Below the pieces are notes generated by a model, which had not been told where the DNA came from, made no database searches, and saw nothing but the letters and a program-made list of their open reading frames with translations. DNA of 64,000 bases from Trichothermofontia sichuanensis B231. GTDB lineage: Bacteria > Cyanobacteriota > Cyanobacteriia > B231. Every line of letters begins with the position of its first letter. Positions within the stretch are counted from its first letter, which is position 1. Where the stretch lies: assembly GCF_026240635.1 (NCBI RefSeq), contig NZ_CP110848.1, positions 1,118,501 through 1,182,500 on the forward strand, in the 5' to 3' direction. Shown here piece by piece: positions 16,172 to 25,551 of this stretch. The position numbers and the translations under genes are program-made.

Positions 16172-16612
16172 ATCCTCACCCAGACACACGAAAATTGGGT
16201 TATGTTCCGGAAATATAAAGTTTTGTAACCAGGCCGTATCTGGCCGATCTTGCGGTTCAACCAGTAGCGCAGATCACTAGCCTCAGGTTAACGTTAAAAG
16301 CGGGAACCTTAAGCATGGCTTAACAATCCTGGTGATGACTCTGACGACAGGGATTTCGCCCCCCTTGTCTTCAACCTTGCCAGTTTGGCTATTGGGTTTA
16401 CTGAACTGTCGTTCACTGGTTTTAGGAGAGACAATGGAAGCAGCGGCCCAGGTTGTGTCTCAGTCTAGCGCGGGGGGCAGCCTAAGCTATCCCCCCTCCA
16501 GGTTAGCCGTGAGTCATACCATCGGTACTCCCCTGTGTGGGAACTTGTCCTATCATCCACTGCATCCTTATCCTTGCCTAACTGTTCCTTTTAACGCCTT
16601 AACCCTAAAGCT
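16172..16612. other. Intergenic region upstream of purF
   Basis: 441 bases. An open frame at 16332-16616 (94 residues, starting MMTLTTGISPPLS) overlaps the purF start, but it has no recognisable domain and weak coding character, so I treat this as the purF leader and promoter region. No purine-riboswitch-like structure was recognised. Confidence 0.4.
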
Positions 16613-18184
16613 ATGATGCCTCATCAGCCTGTTCGCGTTGCCTCTTGGCCAGAGAATCACCCTGATCCCACTGTCCATTCATCAATGCCCACCGCTGCTG
16701 GTCTTGCCCCGCAACTGGGGGATCGTGCTGACAAGCCGGAAGAGGCCTGTGGGGTGTTTGGGGTCTATGCCCCTGGGGAGGATGTGGCAACCCTGACCTA
16801 CTTTGGTCTCTATGCTTTGCAGCATCGGGGGCAGGAATCGGCAGGGATTGCCACCTTTGATACACTCGGCGCTGGTTCGACTCGGATCTGCGTCCACAAG
16901 GAGATGGGTCTGGTTTCCCAGGTGTTTACGGACGCGATCCTCAAAACCTTACCGGGACATTTGGCGGTGGGTCATACCCGCTACTCAACGACGGGATCGA
17001 GTCGGATTGCTAATGCTCAACCGGCGATCGTGGAAACTCGCCTCGGTGCCCTGGCCCTGGCCCACAACGGCAACCTGGTCAATACCACTGACCTGCGCAC
17101 CCAACTGGAGCAACAGCAGTGCGACCTGAAAACTACCACTGATTCGGAATTGATTGCCCTCGCGATCGCTCAGGAGGTGAATAGCGGCAAGGATTGGTTG
17201 GAGGGGGCGATCAGTGCCTTTAACCAGTGTCGAGGGGCGTTTAGCTTGGTGATCGGAACCCCAGCAGGCTTAATGGGTAGCCGTGATCCCAATGGGATTC
17301 GGCCCTTGGTGATTGGCACGTTGAGCCAAGGGGAGCTGAACCAGGCTCCGGCCTATGTGTTGGCGTCGGAAACCTGCGCCCTGGATATCATTGGGGCGGA
17401 CTACCTGCGGGATGTGGAACCGGGTGAAATGGTGTGGATTACGGAGGCTGGCTTGGCCTCATTCCATTGGGTGGCCCAGCCCCAGCCCAAGCTCTGCATT
17501 TTTGAGATGATCTACTTCGCCCGGCCCGATAGCTGGATGCAGGGGGAAAGCCTCTACAGCTATCGGCTGCATTTAGGTCGCCAGTTGGCACGGGAATCAA
17601 GCGTGGATGCCGATATCGTCATCGCGGTGCCTGATTCGGGTGTGCCGGCGGCGATCGGCTTTTCCCAGGAGTCCGGAATTCCCTACGCTGAAGGCTTAAT
17701 CAAAAACCGCTACGTGGGTCGCACGTTTATCCAACCGACCCAATCAATGCGCGAAAAGGGGATTCGCATGAAGCTCAACCCGTTGCGAGATGTTCTCCAG
17801 GGGAAACGGGTGGTGTTAGTTGATGATTCGATCGTGCGGGGCACCACCAGTCGCAAAATTGTGAAGGCCCTACGGGAAGCGGGGGCGACGGAGGTTCACA
17901 TGCGTATCTCATCGCCGCCCGTCACCCATCCCTGTTTCTATGGCATTGATACGGACAACCAGGATCAATTAATTGCGGCGACGCGATCGGTGGCAGAGAT
18001 TGCGCAACAAATTGAGGTAGATAGTCTGGCCTACTTGTCTGAGGCGGGGATGCTGAAGGCGACCCAGGACAATCCCGAACATTTCTGCACGGCCTGTTTT
18101 AATGGCCGTTACCCAGTCCCCGTCCCCGAACCCTTGCAGCGATCGAAGCTCATTCTGGAGAAGATCCCGGCAATGACCGTGTAG
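16613..18184 (+). CDS. purF: Amidophosphoribosyltransferase
   Basis: PurF makes 5-phosphoribosylamine from PRPP and glutamine, the first committed step of purine synthesis. The N-terminal nucleophile cysteine is in EEACGVFGVY (Cys46 from this start), so about 45 residues form a propeptide that is cleaved. The glutaminase domain (HRGQESAGIA, GHTRYSTTG, LAHNGNLVN) is followed by the PRTase domain with the PRPP loop VVLVDDSIVRGTTS. Cysteines in THPCFYG and FCTACFNGRYP fit the [4Fe-4S] cluster of the Bacillus-type enzyme. ATG at 16613 and ATG at 16685 are alternative starts; both retain a propeptide. Confidence 0.97.
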   Translation: MMPHQPVRVASWPENHPDPTVHSSMPTAAGLAPQLGDRADKPEEACGVFGVYAPGEDVATLTYFGLYALQHRGQESAGIATFDTLGAGSTRICVHKEMGLVSQVFTDAILKTLPGHLAVGHTRYSTTGSSRIANAQPAIVETRLGALALAHNGNLVNTTDLRTQLEQQQCDLKTTTDSELIALAIAQEVNSGKDWLEGAISAFNQCRGAFSLVIGTPAGLMGSRDPNGIRPLVIGTLSQGELNQAPAYVLASETCALDIIGADYLRDVEPGEMVWITEAGLASFHWVAQPQPKLCIFEMIYFARPDSWMQGESLYSYRLHLGRQLARESSVDADIVIAVPDSGVPAAIGFSQESGIPYAEGLIKNRYVGRTFIQPTQSMREKGIRMKLNPLRDVLQGKRVVLVDDSIVRGTTSRKIVKALREAGATEVHMRISSPPVTHPCFYGIDTDNQDQLIAATRSVAEIAQQIEVDSLAYLSEAGMLKATQDNPEHFCTACFNGRYPVPVPEPLQRSKLILEKIPAMTV

Positions 18185-18201
18185 TTGCCATTGCCATCCT
18201 A

Positions 18202-18273
18202 ACCCGGCTCCAGTCTGATCCGCCCCTACCGCTGCGGATGTCGGACTATTGGGTGCGCCTGTACCGCTGCTAG
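18202..18273 (+). pseudogene. Relic of a DUF4351/Rpn-type gene
   Basis: Read in frame from 18202 the segment gives TRLQSDPPLPLRMSDYWVRL, then YRC and a stop at 18271. This lines up with TRLPSQPPIEFRMLDYWVRL of the intact DUF4351-type gene at 3634-4491. Only about 23 codons remain, just after purF, with no start. It is a decayed remnant of a second family member. Confidence 0.6.
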
Positions 18274-18369
18274 TGGTCCTCAAGGTTGGCCACAATCGCC
18301 ACCTTACCCAGCACCCAGTATTCTATCGAGCACTCCGGGCATCCGCAAAAGTTATCGATGGCACTCGAC

Positions 18370-18699
18370 TCAAATTTGCTCCCCTAGGTTGATCCGTAAC
18401 TGACGTGGATTACTCCCAGTTTCGCCGCCGAAATCCCCCACCACTACCCGCCACTCGTAGAGTTCATAGCTCACACATTGGTTCTGGACAAGGGGATCTT
18501 GGGCCACGATCGCGGCGGCTTCGTCCATCGATGCCGCTTCAAATAAGAGCATTCCCCCACGGGCATTGCCCCAATACCCCGTTTTCGCCCGGTGACCGCG
18601 ATCGATGAGGGTTTGCACATACTGTTTATGGGCAGGGACAAATTGATCAAAGGTTGCTTTGTCCACAATCCCAGCTTCAATCTTGACAAACCACGGCAT
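18370..18699 (-). CDS. YCII-family protein
   Basis: A 109-residue protein with the ferredoxin-like YCII fold (MPWFVKIEAGIVDKATFDQF ... HRAKTGYWGNARGGMLLFEA ... AAIVAQDPLVQNQCVSYELY). The histidine in VPAHKQYVQ and the aspartate in AQDPL occupy the positions of the conserved His/Asp pair proposed to be catalytic in YCII proteins. The biochemical role is not established. ATG at 18699 is preferred over 18741 because GGGAGG lies about 6 bases upstream and family similarity starts there. It lies 34 bases downstream of the methyltransferase gene on the same strand and is probably co-transcribed with it. Confidence 0.85.
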   Translation of the reverse strand: MPWFVKIEAGIVDKATFDQFVPAHKQYVQTLIDRGHRAKTGYWGNARGGMLLFEAASMDEAAAIVAQDPLVQNQCVSYELYEWRVVVGDFGGETGSNPRQLRINLGEQI

Positions 18700-18733
18700 A
18701 GTGCCTCCCAAGGCTAAAATAGCAGTCGCCCCG

Positions 18734-19930
18734 TCACGCACCAGAAGGTGTTAAGAGAATCAATTGCTGGGTTTGTAGGTGGCGAACCTGACTGAGAGCC
18801 AGCGGGGTTGTTGTGAGTAACTGCGCAACGGTGGCACCCGCCGTATTGGCATCGCAGGCTTGTAGGAATGCAAACTCCGCATCAGTCAGTTCAACAACCT
18901 GATAGTCATAGTTAAATAGGCACTGGCTGGGCCAACCTTGCATACAGGGGTGACGCTCTGGCACCGCCGCCAGTAGTTCCGCATCACTGGTCCAGGGATG
19001 GTGGGGCAAGGGTTCGCGACCGAGGAAAAACTCGTAGTGGGCCACGTCAGGATCCAGCAATTCAATTAACCGATACTGTTGACGCGGCGGGAGACGCTCG
19101 GCCCGCTCTTGTGCCGCTGGCGCTTGTCCCAGCAGGCGATCAAGTTGCCAAAAACTGGGGTTTGAAAAGCCCAAAAATTTCAGGCCAGAGGCGTCGATCA
19201 GGTCAAATAGGGTCTCGATCGTGTAGTCCACCTCCTGGGGATGGAGGTACATATCGGCAAAGCACGCATCTCGTTGGTTTTCTAGGGACCAACGTTCCTG
19301 TTCCCGCTTACGGATGCGATTCGTTTCCGGTAGCGAGGCAAAAATTTGACGACCCAGCTCCACGCCCGCCACGTAGTCATCCCGATCAGGGCCTTGTAGC
19401 AGGGCGATCGCCTGCTGCATGAGGCGAATTTCCCAACGCCCTAATTCCCCATAAACAAAGATATGCATTAAGCCACCCGGTGCTAACTTGGAGGCTAGGG
19501 TCTGGATGCCGCGAATGGGGTCCGGTAGGTGGTGCAACACCCCAACACAGTTAATGAGATCAAATTGACCTGGAATTTGTGCCAGGTCGTATACACTCAA
19601 ATGGTGGAATTGAACATTGGCTGCCCCTGATTTTTGACAGCGTTCCTGAGCCACTGCCAACGCACCGGCACTCAGATCGATCGCCACCACTTCCGCCTGG
19701 GGATTTAGGTGGGCCAGGTATTCCGTACCCACGCCGGTACCGCAGCCCGCATCCAGAATCCGAATGTTGGCCGTTGCGGGTTTGCGTCCTGTGCAAAAGC
19801 TATAGGCAGCCAGCCACTGCCACCGCCAGTTGTAACCAGGGGGCGGTTCATCCAACAGCGGCTCCGGCGGAAAGGGATAGGTGTTGTAGAGGTGGGCAAC
19901 AGCAGCGCTCACCGCTTGAGCATCGGACAT
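18734..19930 (-). CDS. Class I SAM-dependent methyltransferase
   Basis: A 398-residue protein. The SAM-binding motif I is ILDAGCGTGVG at about residue 58, followed by the acidic loop VVAIDLSAGALAVA and motif IV FDLINCVGVLHHLPDP. After the Rossmann domain (to about 190) there is a roughly 200-residue C-terminal extension of unknown type, conserved in appearance (NPSFWQLDRLLGQ, YRLIELLDPDVAHYEFFLG) and ending in a winged-helix-like tail. The N-terminal YNTYPFPPEPLL is typical of a cyanobacterial methyltransferase group of unknown substrate. It is the first gene of a likely two-gene unit with the YCII gene. Confidence 0.85.
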   Translation of the reverse strand: MSDAQAVSAAVAHLYNTYPFPPEPLLDEPPPGYNWRWQWLAAYSFCTGRKPATANIRILDAGCGTGVGTEYLAHLNPQAEVVAIDLSAGALAVAQERCQKSGAANVQFHHLSVYDLAQIPGQFDLINCVGVLHHLPDPIRGIQTLASKLAPGGLMHIFVYGELGRWEIRLMQQAIALLQGPDRDDYVAGVELGRQIFASLPETNRIRKREQERWSLENQRDACFADMYLHPQEVDYTIETLFDLIDASGLKFLGFSNPSFWQLDRLLGQAPAAQERAERLPPRQQYRLIELLDPDVAHYEFFLGREPLPHHPWTSDAELLAAVPERHPCMQGWPSQCLFNYDYQVVELTDAEFAFLQACDANTAGATVAQLLTTTPLALSQVRHLQTQQLILLTPSGA

Positions 19931-20045
19931 GGAAAGACAGCGATCAGGATCTGTTCCAGTCTATCAGGAAGCGAGCAGCCCCAGCCGGGACGGCACCGTC
20001 CTGCCTGAAAATATCCCATTGCGCAGCAAAATCAAATTCAAATTA

Positions 20046-20148
20046 TAGTCATTACAATTTAGGCTGAAACAGCACCCTCACCCCCAACCCCTGTCCCAGA
20101 ACGGGAGGGGGGAGTGAAAAACTGTATCGTTCTTATTTGGGTTGACCA
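20046..20148 (-). repeat. Family B element, copy B3 (inverted)
   Basis: A 103-base copy in reverse orientation, starting TAGTCATTACAATTTAGG and ending TCTTATTTGGGTTGACCA, bordered by TA at 20044-20045 and 20149-20150. It lies between the divergent methyltransferase and diguanylate cyclase genes and so may affect either promoter. Confidence 0.85.
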
Positions 20149-20315
20149 TAAACACCTTCCCATGAGGTTGCTATTGGCCAATTCTTAACAACTTTGTTAC
20201 CTCGGTAGTCTCTCAGTAATCAACGATCGTATCCTTAGATACACCCGACCATACCTATTTTTACGACCCTTCCGTACAATCCTGGAGTAGCTATCCAGCC
20301 GTTTGCGGCTAAAGT

Positions 20316-21221
20316 ATGATTAGAGGGCTAACTGTGATTACTGCCTTCACCAGGGGAGGCATTCTTTTGGATAGTCAAGGATTGCTCAAGCAAGACCAAC
20401 ACTTATTAGAGGAACTTCTGCACCTGCGTCAGGAGATTCGTCACCTCCAGGCCGAAATCCAGGATTTGCAGATAGCCCTCTCAACAACTGCTGAGCACGG
20501 TGATTTAGTTGAAGCTCAACTCTACCAAACTAATCAACAATTACAGGCCGAAATTTCAGTACGTCAGAAAACTGAGGCCATGCTACATGCCCTGTTAGAC
20601 CTTCTGTCACAGGAGAAAACGGATCTGGAGATCATCGTTAAAACCATCATGGAGCATGGGGATGTGGTAGATGCCCAATGGTCACAAAAGTTACAAGAAA
20701 TTACCCTCTTGGCTGCTTCTGATGGACTGACCCAAATCCCGAATCGTCGTCATTTTGATCAGCATCTTGCTCAACAGTGGACACAAATGGCGCGGGAGCA
20801 AAAACCCCTGGCAGTTTTGCTATGTGATATTGACTATTTCAAACAATACAATGATGCCTATGGACACTTAGCGGGGGATAATTGCCTGCAACGGGTAGCT
20901 CAAACTCTGTACCACAGTGTACGCCGTCCCTTTGATTTAGTCGCTCGGTATGGGGGGGAAGAATTTGCTGCCGTTTTGCCGGGAACCAGGTGGGGAGGGG
21001 CGATCAAAGTGGCCCAACGGATGCGCACGGCAGTCGCACAACTAGAGATTCCCCACTGTGCGTCCCCAATTTCAGCCTATATTACCGTCAGCATTGGTGT
21101 GGCTAGCCTGATCCCCAGCACCGATCTAGCTGCAATCCACCTGGTGACGATCGCCGATCGTCACCTGTACCAGGCCAAACAACAGGGACGCGATCAGATC
21201 TGTCCAGCTCAGAGAGATTGA
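20316..21221 (+). CDS. Diguanylate cyclase (GGEEF) with HGD coiled-coil module
   Basis: A 301-residue protein that should make cyclic di-GMP from GTP. The catalytic motif GGEEF (213-217) is intact, as is DIDYFKQYND (metal-binding Asp). RPFD (204-207), five residues before GGEEF, matches the product-inhibition I-site RxxD. The N-terminal 130 residues are a coiled coil carrying HGD at 61-63 and 114-116, each in the context DL-x5-TT/TI-x-EHGD. The same module, with the same 53-residue spacing, heads the adenylyl cyclase at 27808-29295. There is no membrane segment. Its end overlaps the convergent beta-CASP gene by 13 bases. Confidence 0.93.
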   Translation: MIRGLTVITAFTRGGILLDSQGLLKQDQHLLEELLHLRQEIRHLQAEIQDLQIALSTTAEHGDLVEAQLYQTNQQLQAEISVRQKTEAMLHALLDLLSQEKTDLEIIVKTIMEHGDVVDAQWSQKLQEITLLAASDGLTQIPNRRHFDQHLAQQWTQMAREQKPLAVLLCDIDYFKQYNDAYGHLAGDNCLQRVAQTLYHSVRRPFDLVARYGGEEFAAVLPGTRWGGAIKVAQRMRTAVAQLEIPHCASPISAYITVSIGVASLIPSTDLAAIHLVTIADRHLYQAKQQGRDQICPAQRD

Positions 21222-22867
21222 GGGCGGGGGGGGGTGTAGGCTGGGCAATAGCCTTCTGGGCTAACCTTAAAATGATAGAGCGGCGATACCGGATTGCCAC
21301 ACCGTTGGTTATGGTAGTGCTGGCAAAGGGCACAGCACTCGGTCATCGGTAGGGAATCCCAGCGATTCAGGATGTCCCGTTGTGAAAGGCCCCGGAGGAC
21401 CAGTTCATCGCCCTGCCAACGCACGGCGACTAGACCTGTGTCGGCAAACTTTTGCCAGCGCGGATCAGTCACAATTCGGTTGGGCAGGAGTACACTCACG
21501 GTAGCATCGGACTCAACCACTTCCCCTTCATAAGCACTGTCGGTGGTCACAGGGCGTATAAAGGTTGCGCCGATCGGCAACTCTACCCGTTTACCTGGAG
21601 CAGGGGAGTGCAGTTGGTAGCGGCTCTGGAGTTCTTCCAGGTTGGTGAGGTCGGCTAGGTAGGCGGGGGAGCCGTGGATAAAGACGACATGCTGAGGACG
21701 CAGGTTGTGAATCAATTGGGTAGTTCCGGCCCCATCGCAGTGATCGGCCAGTAAATAGGAGGCGATCGCCCAAGTTGGCGGCATACTTATCGGGAGGGGA
21801 TGGATAGCTAAGTCAGGTCGATGATCGGGTTGCTCTGAGATCAGCACTAACCAGGACACCGCCGGATTCGTCTGGTAGCTTTGCCAGTCGATCGTCAGAT
21901 CAGTCAAGACAATGCAGGGGGTTTGGCCCACGGACTGCCGGTTGCCGCCGTGTAGCCGACGGACACGGGGGCGGATGCGATCGTCCCAGAACAGGGGTTG
22001 ATGGCGGGCAAAGTTCTGCACATTACTAGGAAGGTAGGGCAGCAGTTCCAGATAGGCATCACAGCCGAGTGCCACCTGCCCGTCCACCCAAATATCCAGA
22101 TCCCGCCCTGTAAAGAGGTGATGGCTCCGCAGGAGCATGAGCAGGTCTTGTCCTAGACCCAACATGGGGACAGGCATGAGAATGCAATAGCCCGCCGTGA
22201 GTGCCTGATGGATACGTTCGGCCAATTGGTTTTCCTGTTGGCGGCGACGGGGATGGCGGGCCGTCCCATAAGTGCCTTCGAGGATCAGAACGTCGGGTTT
22301 GAGGCCACGCAGTTCTTCCAGGGGCAATCCCTCCACTAGGCGGGTGCTGGAGAGGAAAAAATCACCGGTATAGAACAATCGATAGGTACGCCCCGGCTGC
22401 TCGGCAAAGGCTGGGTGTTCCGGCAGGGGGGTATAGGAGAGGAGTATGGCAGCGGCACCGGGAAGGTGACCCGCTGGCCATAGTTCGACCGTGAGGCCCG
22501 GTTGAAATTCGAGCGGCGATCGCCAGGGCAGGGCACGCCAAAAGTGTGGAACTGTCTCTAGCGTTGGAGTTAACCAATTGAGGGCCAGCAGTTGGGCTGT
22601 GGCTTCGCTGGCGTAGAGGGGAACCTGGGGCAAGGCTTCATGCAGGGCCAGCAGCGATCGGGCATGATCAGGGTGGGCGTGACTGCACAGGACTAGGTCA
22701 ATCGGGGGGGGGGCATCCGGAGCTAGGCCCAGGGGAATTTGGTCCCTGAGGACCTGTAGATCAGTTAGTCCGCAATCCAAAAGAATTCGGTAGGGACCCA
22801 TCTTAACTAAAAGACAGATCCCCTCTTCTGCTTGACCCGTACCGTAGGGTGTACATTCAATTTCCAT
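21209..22867 (-). CDS. MBL-fold beta-CASP nuclease-like protein with C-terminal cysteine cluster
   Basis: A 552-residue metallo-beta-lactamase-fold protein. The zinc motif HxHxDH is in CSHAHPDHARS (about residue 62), with further ligands in WPAGHLPGA and FYTGDFF. The segment LILEGTYGTARHPRR followed by a Gln/Glu-rich helix (QQENQLAERIHQAL) is the beta-CASP signature of RNA- and DNA-processing enzymes such as CPSF73 and RNase J, and the third histidine appears in VFIHGSPAYL. The C-terminal 60 residues carry CCALCQHYHNQRC and a further Cys in GYCPAY, a possible metal-binding knuckle not present in RNase J. It is likely cytosolic and likely acts on RNA, but the true substrate is unknown. Confidence 0.82.
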   Translation of the reverse strand: MEIECTPYGTGQAEEGICLLVKMGPYRILLDCGLTDLQVLRDQIPLGLAPDAPPPIDLVLCSHAHPDHARSLLALHEALPQVPLYASEATAQLLALNWLTPTLETVPHFWRALPWRSPLEFQPGLTVELWPAGHLPGAAAILLSYTPLPEHPAFAEQPGRTYRLFYTGDFFLSSTRLVEGLPLEELRGLKPDVLILEGTYGTARHPRRRQQENQLAERIHQALTAGYCILMPVPMLGLGQDLLMLLRSHHLFTGRDLDIWVDGQVALGCDAYLELLPYLPSNVQNFARHQPLFWDDRIRPRVRRLHGGNRQSVGQTPCIVLTDLTIDWQSYQTNPAVSWLVLISEQPDHRPDLAIHPLPISMPPTWAIASYLLADHCDGAGTTQLIHNLRPQHVVFIHGSPAYLADLTNLEELQSRYQLHSPAPGKRVELPIGATFIRPVTTDSAYEGEVVESDATVSVLLPNRIVTDPRWQKFADTGLVAVRWQGDELVLRGLSQRDILNRWDSLPMTECCALCQHYHNQRCGNPVSPLYHFKVSPEGYCPAYTPPRPQSL

Positions 22868-23006
22868 GCCAGCGCTTGCTTGTCAACTGTCAGTGCCTAT
22901 CCGTGTAATCTTCTCTCAGGCAATCGGACCCCTCGGACGCAGCTTAGGGAAAGGCACTGGCCATGCCCAAAAGCCAGCGTGAACTGACAGCACGGACTAG
23001 AGAGCG

Positions 23007-23129
23007 CTAGTGGGCTGAACCATTGCCGTGGTAGTTATCGGTGTCGTAAAAGCCGTTACGGGTGCCAAAGAAGAGGCAGGCGACGGTAAACAGCACAGTT
23101 AACACCACCAGGATTAATTTAACGTCCAT
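23007..23129 (-). CDS. psb35: Psb35-like small photosystem II membrane protein
   Basis: A 40-residue open frame, too short for most gene finders. It has one transmembrane helix (LILVVLTVLFTVACLFFG) and a hydrophilic C-terminus ending YDTDNYHGNGSAH. The composition and the GNGSAH ending agree with my memory of the cyanobacterial Psb35 family, a single-helix protein associated with the CP47 module during photosystem II assembly; I assign the name from recollection, not from alignment. It is the only supported gene in the 527-base gap between the beta-CASP gene and argB. The rest of that gap (22868-23006, 23130-23393) shows no other feature. Confidence 0.7.
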   Translation of the reverse strand: MDVKLILVVLTVLFTVACLFFGTRNGFYDTDNYHGNGSAH

Positions 23130-23393
23130 TGGCTTAAATTTCCCCACACAAATAAAAATGATGGTCGGTGATCTTTCCAGATTCTAGCAAGTCTCTTAGC
23201 GGAGACGATTGGACTTGGCTCTCAGGCGATCGCACGGTTTGAATGAGTCGGTTTGAACGAGTGGGGACGCGGGTGAAGGTTGCCAGAGAAGCAAGAAGTG
23301 AGAAGTGAGTTGTGCAGGAAGCGGGAAAATGGGGCTATCTCTCATTCGAGGTACGCTGATGAATAGGCAGGGCTGGTTCGGTTGATCGGGTCT

Positions 23394-24320
23394 TTAGGCC
23401 ATAAATTCCGAGGCAACGATCATTGAACCGATCCCGGCGTCGGTGAAAATTTCCAACAGCAGGGCGTGGGGCAAGCGACCATCAATAATATGGGCTGCCT
23501 TGACACCTTGGGCGAGCGATCGGACGCAGCAGGTTACCTTGGGGATCATGCCTCCTGAGACAATGCCTGCTTCAATCAGACGACGGGCTTCTTGAATATC
23601 CATCCGATTGATCAGGGTTGAGGGATCATGGTAATCGCGCAAAATACCGGCTGTATCGGTCAGCAGGATCAGCTTTTCGGCCCCTAGAGCAGCCGCAATT
23701 TCCCCGGCCACGGTGTCTGCATTGATGTTATACGCCTGCCCGGTATCATCGGCAGCGACACTCGACACCACTGGGATATACCCCTTGTCCACTAGGGCCT
23801 CTAGCACACTAATATCAACGCTGCTGACTTCACCGACAAAGCCAATATCTGCCTGCCCCTGATGACGAGCGGTGATCAGGTTGCCATCTTTGCCACATAG
23901 GCCAACCGCTTTCCCTCCCGCTTGGTTGATCATGGCGACAATTTCTTTATTGACCCGCCCAACCAGGACCATTTCAACGACTTCCATTGTGGCTGCATCG
24001 GTCACTCGCAGGCCATTCTTAAATTGGGGGGCAATACCCAGTTTGCCTAGCCAACTGTTAATTTCGGGTCCCCCTCCATGAACCACGATCGGGCGTAACC
24101 CCACGCAGGACATGAAGACAATATCACGGATCACCTTTTCTTTGAGGGTATCGTCCTTCATGGCCGCACCGCCATATTTAACAACAACGGTGCGTCCGGC
24201 AAACTGCTGAATGTAAGGAAGAGCTTCGCTCAGGACGCGCACACGGGTAGCTTCATCCCGCTCGATATATTCACTCTCGATCACCATAGGAGTGCCGCAC
24301 TCATCAACAGCACTGATCAT
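23394..24320 (-). CDS. argB: Acetylglutamate kinase
   Basis: ArgB phosphorylates N-acetylglutamate, the second step of arginine synthesis, and in cyanobacteria it is the target of PII signalling. Motifs are [11 protein letters not shown] (phosphate-binding Lys near residue 47), [15 protein letters not shown] (substrate loop), and [13 protein letters not shown]. The C-terminal half carries [19 protein letters not shown]. An N-terminal helix that mediates arginine-sensitive hexamer formation ([19 protein letters not shown]) is present. Length is 308 residues from ATG at 24320; ATG at 24287 gives 297. It stands alone. Confidence 0.97.
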   Translation of the reverse strand: MISAVDECGTPMVIESEYIERDEATRVRVLSEALPYIQQFAGRTVVVKYGGAAMKDDTLKEKVIRDIVFMSCVGLRPIVVHGGGPEINSWLGKLGIAPQFKNGLRVTDAATMEVVEMVLVGRVNKEIVAMINQAGGKAVGLCGKDGNLITARHQGQADIGFVGEVSSVDISVLEALVDKGYIPVVSSVAADDTGQAYNINADTVAGEIAAALGAEKLILLTDTAGILRDYHDPSTLINRMDIQEARRLIEAGIVSGGMIPKVTCCVRSLAQGVKAAHIIDGRLPHALLLEIFTDAGIGSMIVASEFMA

Positions 24321-24442
24321 AGAATGTTTCTTTGTCTACCGTCTCCAGACTGACGCTGATGTCAGGGATTGGTGGCTGGTCTGGTCTGGGATAAAGTCCT
24401 GCCGCTGGGCCGCCCATTGCAATGCCTGGTAACTGTAGGAAT

Positions 24443-24470
24443 GGGGGCGCAGACTCCCCCTAATGCCAAG
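24443..24470. repeat. GC-rich palindromic repeat (family G, copy 3)
   Basis: GGGGGCGC and CCCCC arms around a five-base centre, followed by TAATGCC, resemble the palindromes at 6341 and 10750. The surrounding 254-base gap between the PHP gene and argB holds nothing else I can support. Confidence 0.4.
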
Positions 24471-24574
24471 CACCTTAATCACGGCTTGAGACTCCCTGCG
24501 CATCCATCCTGCGCATCAGCCAATTACGAAACTCAGGGATGAGTTAAACGCCGGGTCGAGAAAATACCTCGCCC

Positions 24575-25294
24575 CTACAACCGTTGCAGGATGCTATTGC
24601 CGTGGGTATCCGTCCCACAGGTGTGCAATAGGCCGTAGCGTTCCCCCAACCGCCACACGCGATCGATCTGGGCCAAACTCGGTCGCCAGGGATTGGGATT
24701 ATCGTAGGCATAGTACGTTTCCACCCCATCAATCCCCAACGCCGCCGCCGCTGGAATTAAATCCTCTGGACGGCGACGGTAGCGCATCGGGTGCGCCAGG
24801 ACTGCAATGCCCCCTGCCCGGTGAATCGCCTGAATTACCGCCACTGCCTGGTAGGCCGGTCCCGTGGCCGTTCGCCCCTGAAGATAGGGACACAGGGCTG
24901 GGTGATTTGGCTGAAAGCCATAGCCCAGAATATGCACCTCTGTATCCAGGAGGCCAGCATTAATTTCTACCCCACTCCAAATTTCGAGGGCGATCGGTGT
25001 CTCAGGGTGAGACCAAGACCAAGCCATCAACCGCTGTTGCGCTCGTTGAAATCCCTCAATACTATGGTGATCCGTAATCGCCAGCCCATGCAGACCGCCC
25101 ATAATCGCCTGCTCCACGATCGCCTCCGGGTCGAGTTGGCCATCAGAGCAGGTGCTGTGCAGATGAAAATTGTAGGTGTGGGGACAACTTTCCGCGTGCA
25201 ATTGCCGAAAAACCTGGCGCAGGGTTTGCCGCAGCGGTTGCGCCGGCAACGATCGCTGACCAACGGGGGCGGAGGCAAAATAAGTCGTTGTCAT
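24575..25294 (-). CDS. PHP-domain metal-dependent phosphoesterase
   Basis: A 239-residue protein with the PHP signature: NFHLHSTCSDGQLDPEAI (two His ligands), then ITDHHSIEGF, EINAGLLDTEVHILGYG, and AHPMRYRRRPEDL, ending in CGTDTHGNS. This matches the YciV/TrpH-type group of stand-alone PHP proteins, which hydrolyse phosphoesters such as 5' ends of short oligonucleotides or nucleoside 3',5'-bisphosphate. Which of these applies here cannot be judged. The N-terminal 30 residues (ALPAQPLRQTLRQVFR-like helix) precede the catalytic barrel. Single gene, reading towards argB's far side. Confidence 0.87.
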   Translation of the reverse strand: MTTTYFASAPVGQRSLPAQPLRQTLRQVFRQLHAESCPHTYNFHLHSTCSDGQLDPEAIVEQAIMGGLHGLAITDHHSIEGFQRAQQRLMAWSWSHPETPIALEIWSGVEINAGLLDTEVHILGYGFQPNHPALCPYLQGRTATGPAYQAVAVIQAIHRAGGIAVLAHPMRYRRRPEDLIPAAAALGIDGVETYYAYDNPNPWRPSLAQIDRVWRLGERYGLLHTCGTDTHGNSILQRL

Positions 25295-25465
25295 CTGACC
25301 TCAACTCCTCGCATGAAGGAGTGTAAAGCTATCTCCTCCTACTATAAGCGTTTGTTAAGACAACGGAGGGTAAGTTTTGACCAATCTAATATCATCTTTT
25401 CTTAATCCTTGGTTTAACCCCCCTGAGGAATCCATGCTCCGAGGGCCGTGTTGGTAGGGCTGGGG

Positions 25466-25529
25466 TTAGCCACCAGAATGACTTTAGCCACCAGAATGAC
25501 TAAAGCCGTGACTACCAACGTTGCCAAAC
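25466..25529. repeat. 18-base tandem duplication plus short interspersed repeat
   Basis: TTAGCCACCAGAATGACT is present twice in tandem (25466-25483, 25484-25501) without mismatch. It continues into a 28-base sequence built on ACTACCAACGTTGC that recurs at 40354-40381. The latter is a small interspersed repeat. Confidence 0.75.
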
Positions 25530-25551
25530 GTTAGGGTTACGGGTGTAGGGG

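Noticed and set aside
16332-16616. 94-residue open frame upstream of purF
   Set aside because: No domain, overlap with the purF start and weak coding character. It is more likely leader sequence.
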